Shown here piece after piece: positions 1-11,200 of a stretch of DNA of 64,000 nt (within the stretch, counting starts at the first letter, position 1; each line of letters starts with the position of its first letter). The stretch spans positions 18,026,859 through 18,090,858 of the forward strand of contig NC_087081.1 in assembly GCF_026151205.1 (NCBI RefSeq), given 5' to 3'. The translations under genes and the position numbers were made by a program. Source of the stretch: Bolinopsis microptera. Lineage: Eukaryota; Ctenophora; Tentaculata; Lobata; Bolinopsidae. Under the pieces are notes generated by a model. It was given only the letters and a program-made list of their open reading frames with translations, was not told where the DNA came from and ran no database searches.

Positions 1-654
1 CAATCCGATCTGTGCAGCGGATCTCTAGAGTGTTGGTGGATCCGAGTGCATTGAGGGTGTCTTAACAGTCTCTAGTAGTTATACTCTTCGTTGAGAGCGA
101 GGATATAGCTTGTATAGAGGAGAGACTGTCAGACCATATGATGATGTGTGTGTGTGTGTTGGTATAAGTTGAGAGATATTTGAAAGCTTCGATGAGGGTT
201 AGGGTTAGGGTTAGGGTTAGGGTTAGGGTTAGGGTTAGGGTTTGATAAACAGTGCAATAATCAGGAAGCTTGTATGATCTTTCCTCTAGGGTAGTGTTGT
301 TATTGTAAGTGGTGATGATATAGCCAGCCCCGTTACCTGAGTCTGTGCGTGACCCGTCTGTGTAGCAGGTGATGGTTTCACTGGAGATGTTGTCGATGGT
401 GTTTTGAAGTGAATCTCTATATTCAATGTTGTCAGCTCCAGGAGTGGTGACTGTGAATTGTGAAATGCTGTCCAAGCATCATGGTTGGTATTGAATTTAC
501 TTACAAACGAAGGAATTTGGTTTGTCCAGTAAACTGAATACTTCCAGGCGGCAATAGAACAGAAGCAGGTCTCGCCAGTCACAGATTGGGAAACATATAC
601 GAGGCTGTTGGCGACCCTGAGGTTGCTACCATGTATCACAAAGGTATTCGTCAT
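1..654 (-). pseudogene. Retrotransposon RNase H domain, frameshifted, with (TTAGGG)n insertion
   Basis: Read on the minus strand this is the C-terminal RNase H domain of a non-LTR retrotransposon polyprotein, of the kind found in I-like elements. The 137-residue frame ending at 62 has YTDGS, GAGYIITTY, KLPDYCTVYQ, then IEAFKYL and IIIWSDSLSSIQAI, which match the ordered strands of RNase H with the first and third catalytic aspartates. A second frame (286-654) holds the upstream part ending in AWTAFHNS, and near 465 the reading jumps frame. Bases 1-70 continue the domain in yet another frame (TLNALGSTNTLEIR). An array of TTAGGG units at about 195-242 sits in frame after YQ, where the AE motif with the second catalytic residue is expected. 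The copy is therefore dead. The element continues left of the window. Clade is uncertain. Confidence 0.75.
195..242. repeat. Interstitial telomere repeat (TTAGGG)n
   Basis: About eight perfect or near-perfect TTAGGG units, read on the plus strand, lie inside the RNase H relic. TTAGGG is the usual animal telomere repeat. The six-base unit keeps the minus-strand frame open, where it reads as alternating T and L. Confidence 0.93.
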
Positions 655-759
655 TAATTATTATTTTTAATTAAAACGTCTTTGATATAACTAGTATAGC
701 TGATTAATAAATCTTTATAGCATCTAATATTTTCTTGTGCTGAACTTTCGCGTCAGATC

Positions 760-1659
760 AATAGATGTGGATACTGGCGGGGAGGTGATAATTGTTTGTT
801 TACATTTTAGGGCGAGTACATGTTCAGGAGGCTGAGGAGGTGATAATTGCTTGGTTACATTTAAGGGCGAGCACATGTTCAGGAGGCCGAAGAGACGCAT
901 GTAACGCCTTCTTGTTAGCCCCCTTTGAGGGCCCCGAATTATTTTCTGAACGAAAGCTCAAAAATAACCGAGAAATCGACCTTCTTATTACCTTAGGGCC
1001 AATAAATTTGGTTCACAATAAATTTGAGAACTTTTCGAGACCATTTTCCATTCCATACGACGTAGTTTATGTCGATATGATCCTTCAGCCGTTTCAACAG
1101 ACCATGCATAATGGGCCGATGGATCGATTAAAAATGTAATGTCCAAGAGGAGCTCTATCACTTTAAGTGCAATAGGACTTTGGTACGGTTTTGTGCAGTA
1201 GGAACGGTGATGTCATTATATTAATTATAAAGCCCTATAAACAATGTAAGCTTAATAATATTTAATATTCATGTCATATAAATGCTCTACTGAAATTTTG
1301 GTATCCTTTAAAATTAGTCGCCGAAAAATTTAGTCTCACTAAATTTGGTTTACAACAATTTTAGTCAAAAGTTTGACTAAATTTATGGTTGACTAAAGTT
1401 GTCGTTCTTAAGGTAACTCATTTTGATGACCGTTTCTAACCAAAAATGGCACGAAAAATCGATTTAGCTACGTTTCAGAACCTATAAACACTTCAAAGGG
1501 GGTAACAAGAAGGCGTTACAAGCATCTCTTCAGCCTCCTGAACATGTACTCGCCCTAAAATGTAAACAAACAATTATCACCTCCTCAGCCTCCTGAACAT
1601 GTACTCGATATTAATGTAAACAAACAATTATCACCTCCCCGCCAGTATCCACATCTATT
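760..1659. mobile_element. Foldback/MITE-like element with long terminal inverted repeats
   Basis: The sequence starting AATAGATGTGGATACTGGCG at 760 reappears inverted and ends at 1659. The inverted arms are about 150-165 bases long. Each contains two direct subrepeats of the AGGCGAGTACATGTTCAGGA type, spaced about 65 bases apart, next to a GGAGGTGATAATTG block. The inner part holds no convincing transposase; the 115-residue open frame at 792-1139 mostly translates the arm. I could not define a clear target-site duplication. It is probably a non-autonomous foldback element. Confidence 0.75.
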
Positions 1660-1679
1660 ATTTACTAAAATGTCTGGGG

Positions 1680-2460
1680 GGTCACGATTTGGAAACTCGA
1701 TTGGAAACAATTTGGAAACATTCATAATTTTTCACAATTTTTCACCATTTCAATTTTTAATTTCTAAATACCAAATTGAAATATTAAATGTGTATTCTGG
1801 TGCTATACGACAATACCAAGAGCTCTAAGAGGTTTAATTTTCTTACGAAAGTTCAGTTGCCTGTACGAGGTCTATACTACCTAGCTATGATCTTGAAGTA
1901 TTTCACTGTTGTAAAATTTAAATGCATGAATAATTGTATGTACATATGTACGATTATATTGTGCACAATTTATTTCGAAACTTAATGGTTTATTATTGCA
2001 TTTGTCTACATTAAAGAGAAATGGAGTAGTGGGTGTTTCTCACCGTGATCACCAAAAGTTACTAGTTTTGATGTACCTTTCTTGCCAGGCCATATTCACC
2101 TAAAAGTAACCAGTTTCGATGTACCCTAGATTCTAATTCACTAATTTAGGTTACCAGTTTTGATATGCCTATCTTACATTGTTCGTCAAAAGTTACCAGT
2201 TTAGATATACTTTAGTCGCCATGTTTACCAAAAGTTACCATTTTTGATGCACCTTTATCGCCATGATCACCAAACATTACTACCAGTATTGATGTACCTG
2301 GTAGTAATGTACCAGCGATAACATCAGGTCAAAACCAAAGCTAGAAGGCAAATACACTCATCCAAAAATGGTGAAAATGGTGAAATTTCACAAATTGGAT
2401 ACGTACTCAATTCACCATAAAATATATTCACAATTTTTCACCATTAGAACCCCCATTTAT
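1680..2460. repeat. Degenerate repeat region with inverted flanks
   Basis: No gene is seen here. The flanks carry a TTTTTCACCATT motif, inverted between about 1730 and 2350-2445. Between 2040 and 2320 there are about five diverged copies of a 50-60 base unit containing CCAAAAGTTACCAGTTTTGA. It is probably a decayed non-coding transposable element with an internal minisatellite. The short open frame at 1788-1985 has no support. Confidence 0.5.
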
Positions 2461-2492
2461 ATGTATATATTTTCACCTTTTAAAATGACCAG

Positions 2493-3048
2493 GTTTCCTT
2501 GATCGATGTAAGCGAGACAAAGATCAAGTTGGAACTGGAAAAGCTCACGAAGCATTGGCCCGATGCCAACAAAGGTTTTTGTTATGGAAATTTGTTGTTT
2601 TTTGTGTTTTATTTCCTTGTTAGATCTTATTTTTGAAGGCTGTTTAATGTTGACCTTTTCTTAAGACTTAAGCTGTACTTATTTTACATTAAATGAATTA
2701 GGCCATCATTAAATTGATTTGAAATGATTTGCAGTGAAGGAAAGCTTGCGGAGGCAACAGAAAACTACAAGGAATTTGTCAAGATATCAGAAGAAGTTGG
2801 AGACAAAACTGTGTACTCGCAGGCATGCAGCTCTCTTGCTAGCCTATACAACATGCTGGTGAGTGGTAGACCAAAATTTCATCGGCTTCCAAGAAGGCCG
2901 ATTTTAATAATAAAAGTAATAGATTTGCAGTGTTGTTATTACTTTAAACTATGATTGATCACCCAGGGTGAATACGGAAGTGCAGTGGAGTACTACAAAA
3001 AGGCTGCTGAAAGCATGGAAACTGATGATAAGGAAAGGCTTGAACTTA
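2493..3048 (+). CDS. TTC29: TTC29-like TPR protein, exon cluster before the giant intron
   Basis: Three exons are visible: 2493-2574, 2735-2858 and 2967-3048. Each is flanked by AG and GT, and the phases join without a break (2, 0 and 1 at the three donors). The joined peptide has a helix-turn-helix TPR pattern: KAHEALARCQQ, EGKLAEATENYKEFVKISEE, then ACSSLASLYNMLGEYGSAVEYY. From memory it aligns with the last TPR repeats of TTC29, an axonemal protein linked to intraflagellar transport and sperm motility, including the FVKI segment and the final repeat. The start and earlier TPRs are not in the window and should lie to the left. The last exon here ends with one base of a codon, which the exon at 15594 completes. 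The ortholog call rests on remembered sequence. Confidence 0.72.
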
Positions 3049-4075
3049 GTAAGTTAATTAAGTTTAATCCTATCGATTCCATTTGAAATGAAGTTCTCTT
3101 TGTTGTGTACAGCAAAGAAGAGCTGCTGAGAGAATCATGAATATTACGACCTGGGATTGACACTAAGGTCCCCTGCAAATACCATTGTCGAAAACGCCAA
3201 CTTCTCAAATGGTAATCCCAAACAAAAAATATTTCAAGGGCCAATGCCAATGAACCTCATCGGCAACTATCCCGCATCCTGCTTTTAAATTCTAGGTCCA
3301 TTTGCCCAGCCGCCATGCCACTTATGGTCAAATGGAAACACATTTCTTGAAGGACCAGATAATTAAAGGAAAATGAGGCCTACCCTTCTTCGCCATAACA
3401 GATTCTTGCATCAATCCTTACATTAGTGATGCTAAAGTCGCACTTCAAGGCTACAACTGGGCTGTAAGGACTCCTTGAGTCCTTCGCCCTCGCGACTTCC
3501 GCCATAGTGTCCTATACTCCTCATGACCGCTATAATAATGTATTGCTTACCAACAAGCATGTTCGAATCTTCTAAATGTAGTAAGTAAAGTAAAATTTAT
3601 GACATCACATCATCACACATGTCTACAAAATATCATCGCACTATGTTCATAGAACTCATGGATAAACAATTCATGACACAGATGGTCCTTCAGCCCACGA
3701 GGAATGAATTCTTGTTTCGGAAATAGGTTCTTTTTGTTAAATTTTGGCATACATTAGTTCAAATACACTCATGAATTTGAAATTGTTATTGTTTGAAAGA
3801 AGATTGTTTACCAAATTTGGGACAAGGTTCCTTTGCCTGTTGTTGTGGGGGCGTGGGGCGCCAAATGGTAACACGATTTTACACGATTTACACGATTTGA
3901 AAATTTATTTGTTATACTGGAATAATAACAATTTTAAAATATAAAATAAATCACTTCCCTCTGAAGTAGAACAGATGCTGGGAGAGCTTCAAACATGGCG
4001 ATGGAGGGAAGCGGTGTCTCACCGCTGGGAGGTAAATTAATACCCGTATCGCGATGGTAAAATTTTATGATATGA
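3049..4075. other. Intron sequence, no gene seen
   Basis: First part of the giant TTC29-like intron. I find no further TPR exon here. A possible acceptor (TTCTAG) before about 3295 opens into short frames, but the phase does not fit the preceding exon and the reading stops quickly. A short block at 3880-3900 repeats ACACGATT three times. Confidence 0.5.
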
Positions 4076-4292
4076 GATCTCAAGTAAAAAATAACACAAA
4101 AAAATAAAAAGTGAATGTTGTCAGTGTAGTGAAATCGGAGGCAACATTAATAAAGACGTATACACTTAAACCGTTACAATTATAGTCCCTATCTTGTTTT
4201 AAATACTCACAATAAAATCCACACAAAAAACACACAAACGTCCCCAAAACATTAACTTCAATTTATATTTCCCTAGTTGAAATTAACTTATT

Positions 4293-5705
4293 TTATGAAA
4301 TTGATACATTCGAGAAGATATCGTGATTACATGGTAGCCATCCATGATCCCCATTTAGCCCTAGGTTTTGTATATGAAGCAAATGGTTCTTAAATCTCTT
4401 TTTAAATAGTGAAATTGACAAAATATGATACGGTACATCATGATCAAGGAGATAATTTAAAATTTTGGATGCATTAAAAACAAAATTACTATTCTTGGTC
4501 TTAGACATTGAGAATTTAGGATATAGCAGTCTGCATGATCTACTTGACTTGCTAAACCGGCGATAAACATCAATAGGAATTTGTTCTTTAAGTAGCCTCA
4601 TTGCAATACATCCAGTAAAGTATGTAAATAAGTTAAACAAGGTTAATAATTTCAAACGAAAGAACATTGGTTTAGTATTTTGAAACTTGTGATCAATCTT
4701 TATTGTTTTTCTACTCACAATACGAATACATTTTTTCTGCAACACAAACAGTTTTTGCAGCAAAGGATGGTGAAAAACAGCACCCCACAGTGGTATACAA
4801 TACATTAAATATGGTTGAACAAGTGAAATATATACTTGTCTTAACACTTTGGCTGGTACTATAGAACTTATTGAGTAGAGTGATCCGCAAGATTTTGAAA
4901 CTTGCGTTATTACATTGGTAATATGATCATTCCACGTTAAATTAGAATTAATAATGACTCCCAAAAATTTACACTTATTCACTTGATTAAACTGGTTGTT
5001 AAGTATTCCAACAAACTTTTGATTCTTAGGAACTTTACTATTTCCGAATTCCATAAAACAGCATTTTTCAAAATTAATGATTAACCTATTTAAGCAGCAA
5101 TATTCGTGAATCTTTGATAATACCTCATTAGCATTTTTGTAAAGTAAATTTCGGTCTTTATTTTGAAGAAAAAGGTTTAAATCATCCGCAAAGAGGATAA
5201 ATTTAGCTAACTCACAAATATTTGCCAAATCATTGATAAAAATAATGAAGAGCAGGGGGCCTAACACTGACCCCTGTGGAATACCACAGGTTATTTTTAA
5301 GAGACAACTTTCGAATCCACCATAGCTAACATACTGAACCCGATCTGATAAATAACTGTTTAATAATTTAATGACATTTCCTCGAATACCATAGTTCTCC
5401 AGCTTTTCTAACAAAATATTATGCCGCACTGTATCGAAAGCTTTGGAAAAATCTATAAATATACCTAATGTAAAATTCTTATTATCGATAGCATCATGAA
5501 GATTTTCTACTGCTGAAACAAGTGCATGAAAGGTTGAGTGCTTACTGCGGAAACCAAACTGATTATCACAGAAAAGATTGTGCTTATTAAAGAAATCAGA
5601 TACGTTTTTATGTATTAACTTCTCGAAAATCTTAGCAAAAACAGGTAACATTGAAATAGGACGATAATTGCTTATATCAGAAATAGATCCTTTATTCTTA
5701 TACAA
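4293..5705 (-). pseudogene. LINE ORF2 C-terminal part: reverse transcriptase
   Basis: A 470-residue frame beginning inside the RT domain. Visible motifs are NYRPISMLPVFAKIFEKLI (domain 2a), GIFIDFSKAFDTV (motif A, residues 82-93), GIPQGSVLGPLLF (motif B), LFADDLNLFL (motif C with the FADD catalytic pair, 172-175) and CKFLGVIIN (motif E). The C-terminal portion is uninterrupted to the stop at 4293. The same frame can be read upstream of the first methionine (ITPKELKAAKIIPL), which shows the start is only where the deletion joint allows an ATG. The RT lacks its own start and endonuclease, so it is an inactive remnant. Confidence 0.85.
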
Positions 5706-6801
5706 AGGAATTATTTTTGCTGCTTTTAATTCTTTCGGAGTTATATAGATTTACATTAAAGTCACCAAGAATATAGCTTTTGTGTCCCTTAAATGTGTTC
5801 AATTTACTTAAGATACTGCCAAACATATCGATAAATGAATCAAAGTTTCCACTTGGTGATCTATAACAATTAACAACTAGTAACTTTTCAGATTTAACTG
5901 TTATTTCAACACAAAGTGATTCAAAATCAACGGTAGAATAACAAAGCTCAAATTTTTGATTAATATTATTAAATTTGTCACGCAAAAACGTTACCAAACC
6001 AGAACCTTTGTGTTTAAGCTTTCCATCCTCCTTCAATAATCGATTAAGTACAAATTTATTATAACCCGGTATGTAAAATGGTTGTGACTCATGTTCTGTT
6101 ACATTAGTTTCACAAAGGAAATATCCATCAGCTTTGAAACGTCCATGGTGCACTAAAAAGCAGTCAAAATTTGATCTGAATCCATCAATATTCAAACTTA
6201 ATAACGATAATCCATTGTCGTTCATTTTTTCTTCAAAATCATCTAACTTATAATAGACGCACTGACGCAGTATCTGGCTGCATTCTTGTAAATTCTCGCT
6301 AAGAGTTTCAACATCCGGGATAAAATCTATCATTTCATTGTAATAATATTCAAAAGGAGCAAAGAACGGTTGTTCGGAATAAAAATCAGTTTCAATATAT
6401 TCAACAGTACTGGTAGTAGCAGTGTTTAAGTCAAGTAAGGGTAAGGGCATACATGACGAACAAATATTAGACTTAACACAGTTCTTGTGCAACATTTTGA
6501 AACATTGTTTACACTGTGCAATCTTGTCATTAAATATATCAATATTTGTTAAACATGTCACACACTTATAATACTCAATATAATCGTCATAGCATATTTT
6601 ACAATACCATACAAATTGCTGAAGTATAAATATGGTACTATTGTCTAGCTTTAAACAAGATCCATGATATATGTCCTTACAGTTGTTGCAACGTAGAATG
6701 AATTGGTGAAAGTACAAAATTTTATGACAGAAGACGCATTGCTTACGGTCAGAGGGTATGAGGATGTTGGGAAGGGTCATGTTTGAAACTCCGTCATCCA
6801 T
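5698..6801 (-). pseudogene. LINE ORF2 N-terminal part: two zinc fingers and truncated endonuclease
   Basis: A 367-residue frame. Residues 22-70 hold a C4HC3 PHD-type finger (C22, C25, C38, C41, H46, C49, C67, C70), and residues 80-117 hold a second finger with similar spacing (C80, C83, C97, C100, H105, C108, C114, C117). An apurinic-type endonuclease follows: LSLLSLNIDGFRSN, the catalytic glutamate in CETNV, CVEITV, VVNCYRSPSG and ILGDFNVNLY. Two residues after GDFNVNLY the reading enters out-of-frame RT sequence and stops. The endonuclease C-terminus with its SDH-type catalytic histidine and the linker to the RT are missing, so a deletion has joined the two parts out of frame. Confidence 0.82.
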
Positions 6802-6857
6802 AACTCTCTGTTAGAAATATTAAAATCTGAAAAATAGTTGTATTAGAAATATCCATC

Positions 6858-7700
6858 TCACGGTGTGAATTCAGTATTGTTCAAAAAGGGGCTCTCACAA
6901 AACAAAAACTCTTTAGGTTCAAAAGTAGGCACACAAATCAACAAATCAGCAGTATTCCTAATCAGCTTAGGATTACCGTTAGCATTCATTCTCAATAAAA
7001 CATTCCCATTCTTGTAGTCAACCCAACAAGAGTTTAGTCCACCAAATCTGACAGCATCGTTGACCTGCCCTAATAATGCCGCTCGTTTATATGTTATATT
7101 GGGCTGTACCCCGACACCCTTTTCGGGGTTCTCAAACAGCAATTTCTTTTTATCTGGGGAAATGTTTTTAGTGCTTTTCCTATTTCTAAACACTTTCTGT
7201 GCTGTTGATCTATCTTTGAAGCGAGCAATAAACCTAGGGGCTTTACCCTTCTTGCCCTTCAAGGGATGAGCGGCTACAAGGTCATCCTTAACAATGTCCA
7301 CACCTAACTGTTCACACAACAAGACCACTTGGTCCTCACAACTATTGCTCTCATTAACTAGCAAATTGGTAAAACAAACGTTTTCCCTACGTGAGTATTG
7401 ATCTAAATTATCTAGTTCCACTTCTAGTTTGCAGATCGCCTCCGCTTGACGATCGACAACTTTGCTGAGCTTTGAGTTAACGTGTCGAAGTTCCACGAAG
7501 TCGTCCAACAATTTAGCATGATCACTACGAGCTATACTAAGTTCGGTTTCTAGATGTTGCATAAATTTCCATAACTCTTGAACTGATCTTAGTTCTGACT
7601 CACCGTTGGAAAAGTGAGGTAGCTGTGGCTGTTGTAGTTGTTGACGTGGCATCTGATCGTGCTGATAACCGTTGCCAAACTGAGAAGTAACGCATACCAA
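6858..7700 (-). CDS. LINE ORF1 protein (coiled coil plus L1-ORF1-like domain)
   Basis: An open frame of 280 residues. Residues 1-35 are rich in Q, P and H. A heptad-like segment follows (ELSIARSDHAKLL to ICKLEVELDNLDQYSRREN), then a domain resembling the RNA-binding part of L1 ORF1 proteins: the YSRRENV junction, the AHPLKGKKGKAPRFIARF stretch and the basic VFRNRKSTKN stretch. Such proteins trimerise through the coiled coil and bind element RNA as chaperones. It precedes ORF2 by 56 bases on the same strand. The frame is intact, in contrast to the deleted ORF2, so ORF1 protein could still be made if the element is transcribed. Confidence 0.8.
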   Translation of the reverse strand: MVCVTSQFGNGYQHDQMPRQQLQQPQLPHFSNGESELRSVQELWKFMQHLETELSIARSDHAKLLDDFVELRHVNSKLSKVVDRQAEAICKLEVELDNLDQYSRRENVCFTNLLVNESNSCEDQVVLLCEQLGVDIVKDDLVAAHPLKGKKGKAPRFIARFKDRSTAQKVFRNRKSTKNISPDKKKLLFENPEKGVGVQPNITYKRAALLGQVNDAVRFGGLNSCWVDYKNGNVLLRMNANGNPKLIRNTADLLICVPTFEPKEFLFCESPFLNNTEFTP

Positions 7701-8117
7701 TGGTTTGTCATTGCATCAAAGCCACAATTCCCCACTGAACGACAAATGTCAACGGTAAATGGCTCTAGAACCCTTCAAAGTAAACCCCCTAGCCTACTAT
7801 ATCCCGTAATGTGTGGATTATGATTAAATACTGAAAAGGTCTACTTAAATTAGCTATTTAACAGTTTCTATGACAACGGTGATAATTTCTATTTAAAGTA
7901 AACCGCGCGCATTGACAGTATTAAAAGGACGCGCGTTTATTTTGATCAGATAACTGATCTTCTGCATTGCATTGATGGTTATATGCGCACATACAACATA
8001 CAGCATAGCTAGTTACGCTTCGCCTTATCAGGTTATGTTCCGCCGGAATGTGTAAATCCCTTTTGCAAAATCGAAAAAAAAAACCAAAGTCTGAAGTCAC
8101 GATCGAGCACGTAATAA

Positions 8118-8150
8118 TATTGGGGCGAGCGAAATGGTATGAGCCTATCG
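8118..8150. repeat. Fragment of a GGGCGAGCGA-ended MITE family
   Basis: The stretch GGGGCGAGCGAAATGGTATG resembles the terminal arms of the elements at 18073-18462 and 26208-26435. No second arm was found nearby, so this is a solo end. Confidence 0.45.
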
Positions 8151-8214
8151 GTTAAGTTACACAAAGTCTACAATCATTGAATCATGATCAACTAATATTA
8201 ACGTACTTTATAGC

Positions 8215-11200
8215 ATGATAGCGTCACAACAGGAAATATTAACCGCTCTACTGTTTGAAAAAGTAGAGCAGTTTGAGAATATTTGCAACCCTCCTCTCGC
8301 TGAAGGAGAAGTTATCGAAGATGGGGCTGAACCTCAAAAACCTGATTTTCAGTTCAGAGATAATTTTGGTAAGTTCCCTTTTACAGTATTGAAAAGTTAA
8401 TGTTCACACAGAATGGTGATGGTTTACTGCAGTGCACATTAAGTTGTGGTCTTACCATGCACCATGGCGTCAAATTCATATGAATAGGGACTAGAAATCA
8501 GGTCCCTATGAATAGTTAATGGTTAGTGATAATACTATTTCCTCTCAGGACAAACACCACTTGAGAAAGCAGCTGTTTTGGGAAGAGTAGGCTTAATTCC
8601 CAAACTTTTGGATAACGAAGAGGTGGATGTCAATCTAACGGACCCTCAGGTAAGATATTCATCAGGTATTTTGTTTCCCTACCATTGCCGATGGCAGAAA
8701 GATCGTAGGCCGTAGGGAATAAGTAATCGGGTTTTGATATTATACATATACTAGAAAGCCCGTGGTAACAGGGACGAAGCTAGTAGTATTTTTTGAAAGA
8801 AAGTTTTAATCGCATCAAAAAATATCCATCTCAACCGAAGATACATCCGATTTAAATATAAAACACTTTAAACACAACGTAATTACCACAAAACCGATCA
8901 AAATGACGTTAAAACAATCTTTGCACGTGCATGTGTGCATTAAAACACCGTTGCTATGGAACCTTTTGGTTGTTACCTAAATTCCTATTTTTCATTTAAT
9001 TTGCACGTGGGCGGTCGTACATACATACATACATTCTGCATACAGAAAGAATTCTCTGAATTATAGTAGACTAGAAAGCCCGTGGTAACAGGGACGAAGC
9101 TAGTACTATTCTTTGAAAGAAATTTTTAATCGTATCAAAAAATATCCATCCCAACCGAAGATACAGCCGATTTAAATATAAAACATTTTAAACACAACAT
9201 AATAACAACAAAACCGATCAAAATGACGTTAAAACAATCTTTGCACGTGCACGTGCGCATTAAAACACCGTTAGTATGGAACGTTTTGGTTGTTACCTAA
9301 ATTATTATTTTTCATCTAATTTGCACGTGGGCGGTCGTACATACATACATTCTGCATCAGAAATAATTCTCTGAATTATAGTAGAGATATGAATTATTTA
9401 ATTGTGAGGTGGCCAAACGTTGCAGTGGTACTGGTAAGGATAGAAAGCTACTCCTTCTTGGGGCAGGGGGGGGGGGTCTTTATGAAATTTCTCTCGAAAT
9501 TGATTTTATAGTTGTTTCTAATAGAGGGCAGTGATATCTATCTGTTACTTTTGGTCCCATGGAAAAATATTGTTCCTAGCCGAAATTATTGCTCATGTGT
9601 AATTGTATTGCGCGAGCTATTTTCAATCGTGCGCCCTGAAAATCGAGTCTAAAAATCTATCTCCTCCTATATTTTTTGAGCAATCACCTTGAAACTTTCA
9701 GGATATGTTCTAAGGACCATTTAGAAACTTATACTCGTTTTAGAATTTCGAGATAGACCTGAAACAAATTTGTATTTCATTTTGAAAATCTTGGACCTAG
9801 AAAAATCGGCAAAAAAAGAGGTCCAAGATTTTCAAAATCGAATAAAAAATTGGTCCTTAGAATATATCCTGAAAGTTTCAGTGTGATTACTCAAAAAATG
9901 TAGGAGGAGATAGATTTTTAGACTCGATTTTCAGGGCGCACGATTGAAAATCGCTCGCGCAAATCGCTCGCGCAATACAACAATCAAACTCTACATCCGG
10001 TACGGCTATGCACACATGATATCTCTCTCTGCCATGAAACATGGCTAACCTTTTAAACTGTGATTCAAAACCTAAAGCTAAACTAAAACTCAACTGGGCT
10101 CTCCTTTGTCACCAAACTAAACCAATAAGTAATTTTAGATTATTATATTTTTCTATATTTGTATAATAAGTATATTGACGTAGTGGATGGTTGAGGGGGT
10201 TTCAAGCACAGGTCACTCTCAAATCCTAAAGATAAGCAGTGGCCTTCGGCACTTGAAACCTCTTCAAACCTCCCCTGATTTATTCATTATTGATATTGTT
10301 TGATTGTGCCGTAAAAATAAATATTTGTTTTATTAAATATTTGTTTTATTAATAATTACACATGAGCACTGACCTTTGACCGGCAATAATTTCGGCTAGG
10401 AACAATATTTTTCCATGGGACCAAAAATAGCAGATAGATATCACTCCCCTCTATTAGAAACAACTATAAAATCAATTTCGAGAGAAATTTTATAAAGACC
10501 CGACCCCCCTGCCCCCTTAAACACAGACCACGCCCTTTCGAATGAGACGTTTGTTTTGCTGCGCACGACGCCAGTGTTGATTAATTACACCCATAGCAAC
10601 CAGTTGTTAGTGGTTGACGACTGTTGTACAAGTTTCGAATAGTTTAAATTAATCGAATTTAGGAATTTAGCGTATTACTATAATTAAGGACATGTTTATA
10701 AAAAATGACACTGATTTTACTTTTTTCAAAGTAGAGTAAAAAAACTGAGGAAATGCTTTTTATAGTGCAACCATTGATTTGTACCTATGATGAAATGAAA
10801 ATATTCAGCTCAAGTTCCAGGCTCAAGCAGAATATGACTTATGATCAATTTAACAGAGTGCCAAAAATCAGCAAACCATTTGAACATCCAAATGACTAAT
10901 TTCATTCATTTCGTCACATTTTCCTCAAAAATCGTTCACATTACATTGATAGGGGGGAGGGGGTGGGGGGGGGGGGGCAATGGCATAAAATGGCATAAAT
11001 GGATAATTGCTCATGGGTTTTTCCAGTTTTTCCAGTTTTTCCATCGAAAAAGTCTCCATTTTATGCCATTTTGTGCCATTTAAAAACTTAAAAATTTTAA
11101 AAACGCCGTTTTTTACAAAATTTTGACCCTAAAGGACGAAATAATTTAAATACAATATTCATCTAGATAAGAATCTAAATATCAAAAAGACAATTTTTGC

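Larger units (their letters stand above)
4080..7800 (-). mobile_element. CR1-like non-LTR retrotransposon, internally deleted
   Basis: A minus-strand LINE with ORF1 (7700-6858), a 56-base gap, then an ORF2 broken into an N-terminal frame (6801-5698) and an RT frame (5705-4293). The order coiled-coil ORF1, zinc fingers, apurinic-type endonuclease and reverse transcriptase fits the CR1/L2-like group. The 5' and 3' limits are approximate: coding ends at 4293 and an AT-rich 3' UTR probably extends to about 4080. It lies antisense in the TTC29-like intron. Because of the internal deletion this copy cannot encode a working ORF2 protein. Confidence 0.85.

Noticed and set aside
3295-3370. Possible extra TTC29 exon after TTCTAG
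   Set aside because: The only protein-like frame (with RHATYGQMETHFLKDQ) does not match the phase left by the exon ending at 3048, and the exon at 15594 fits both phase and family.
3975-4035. Short exon-like stretch before GTAAAT
   Set aside because: No frame matches a family and its phase links to nothing.
7060-7823. Plus-strand frames of 61-69 residues
   Set aside because: They are antisense to the LINE ORF1 or its leader.
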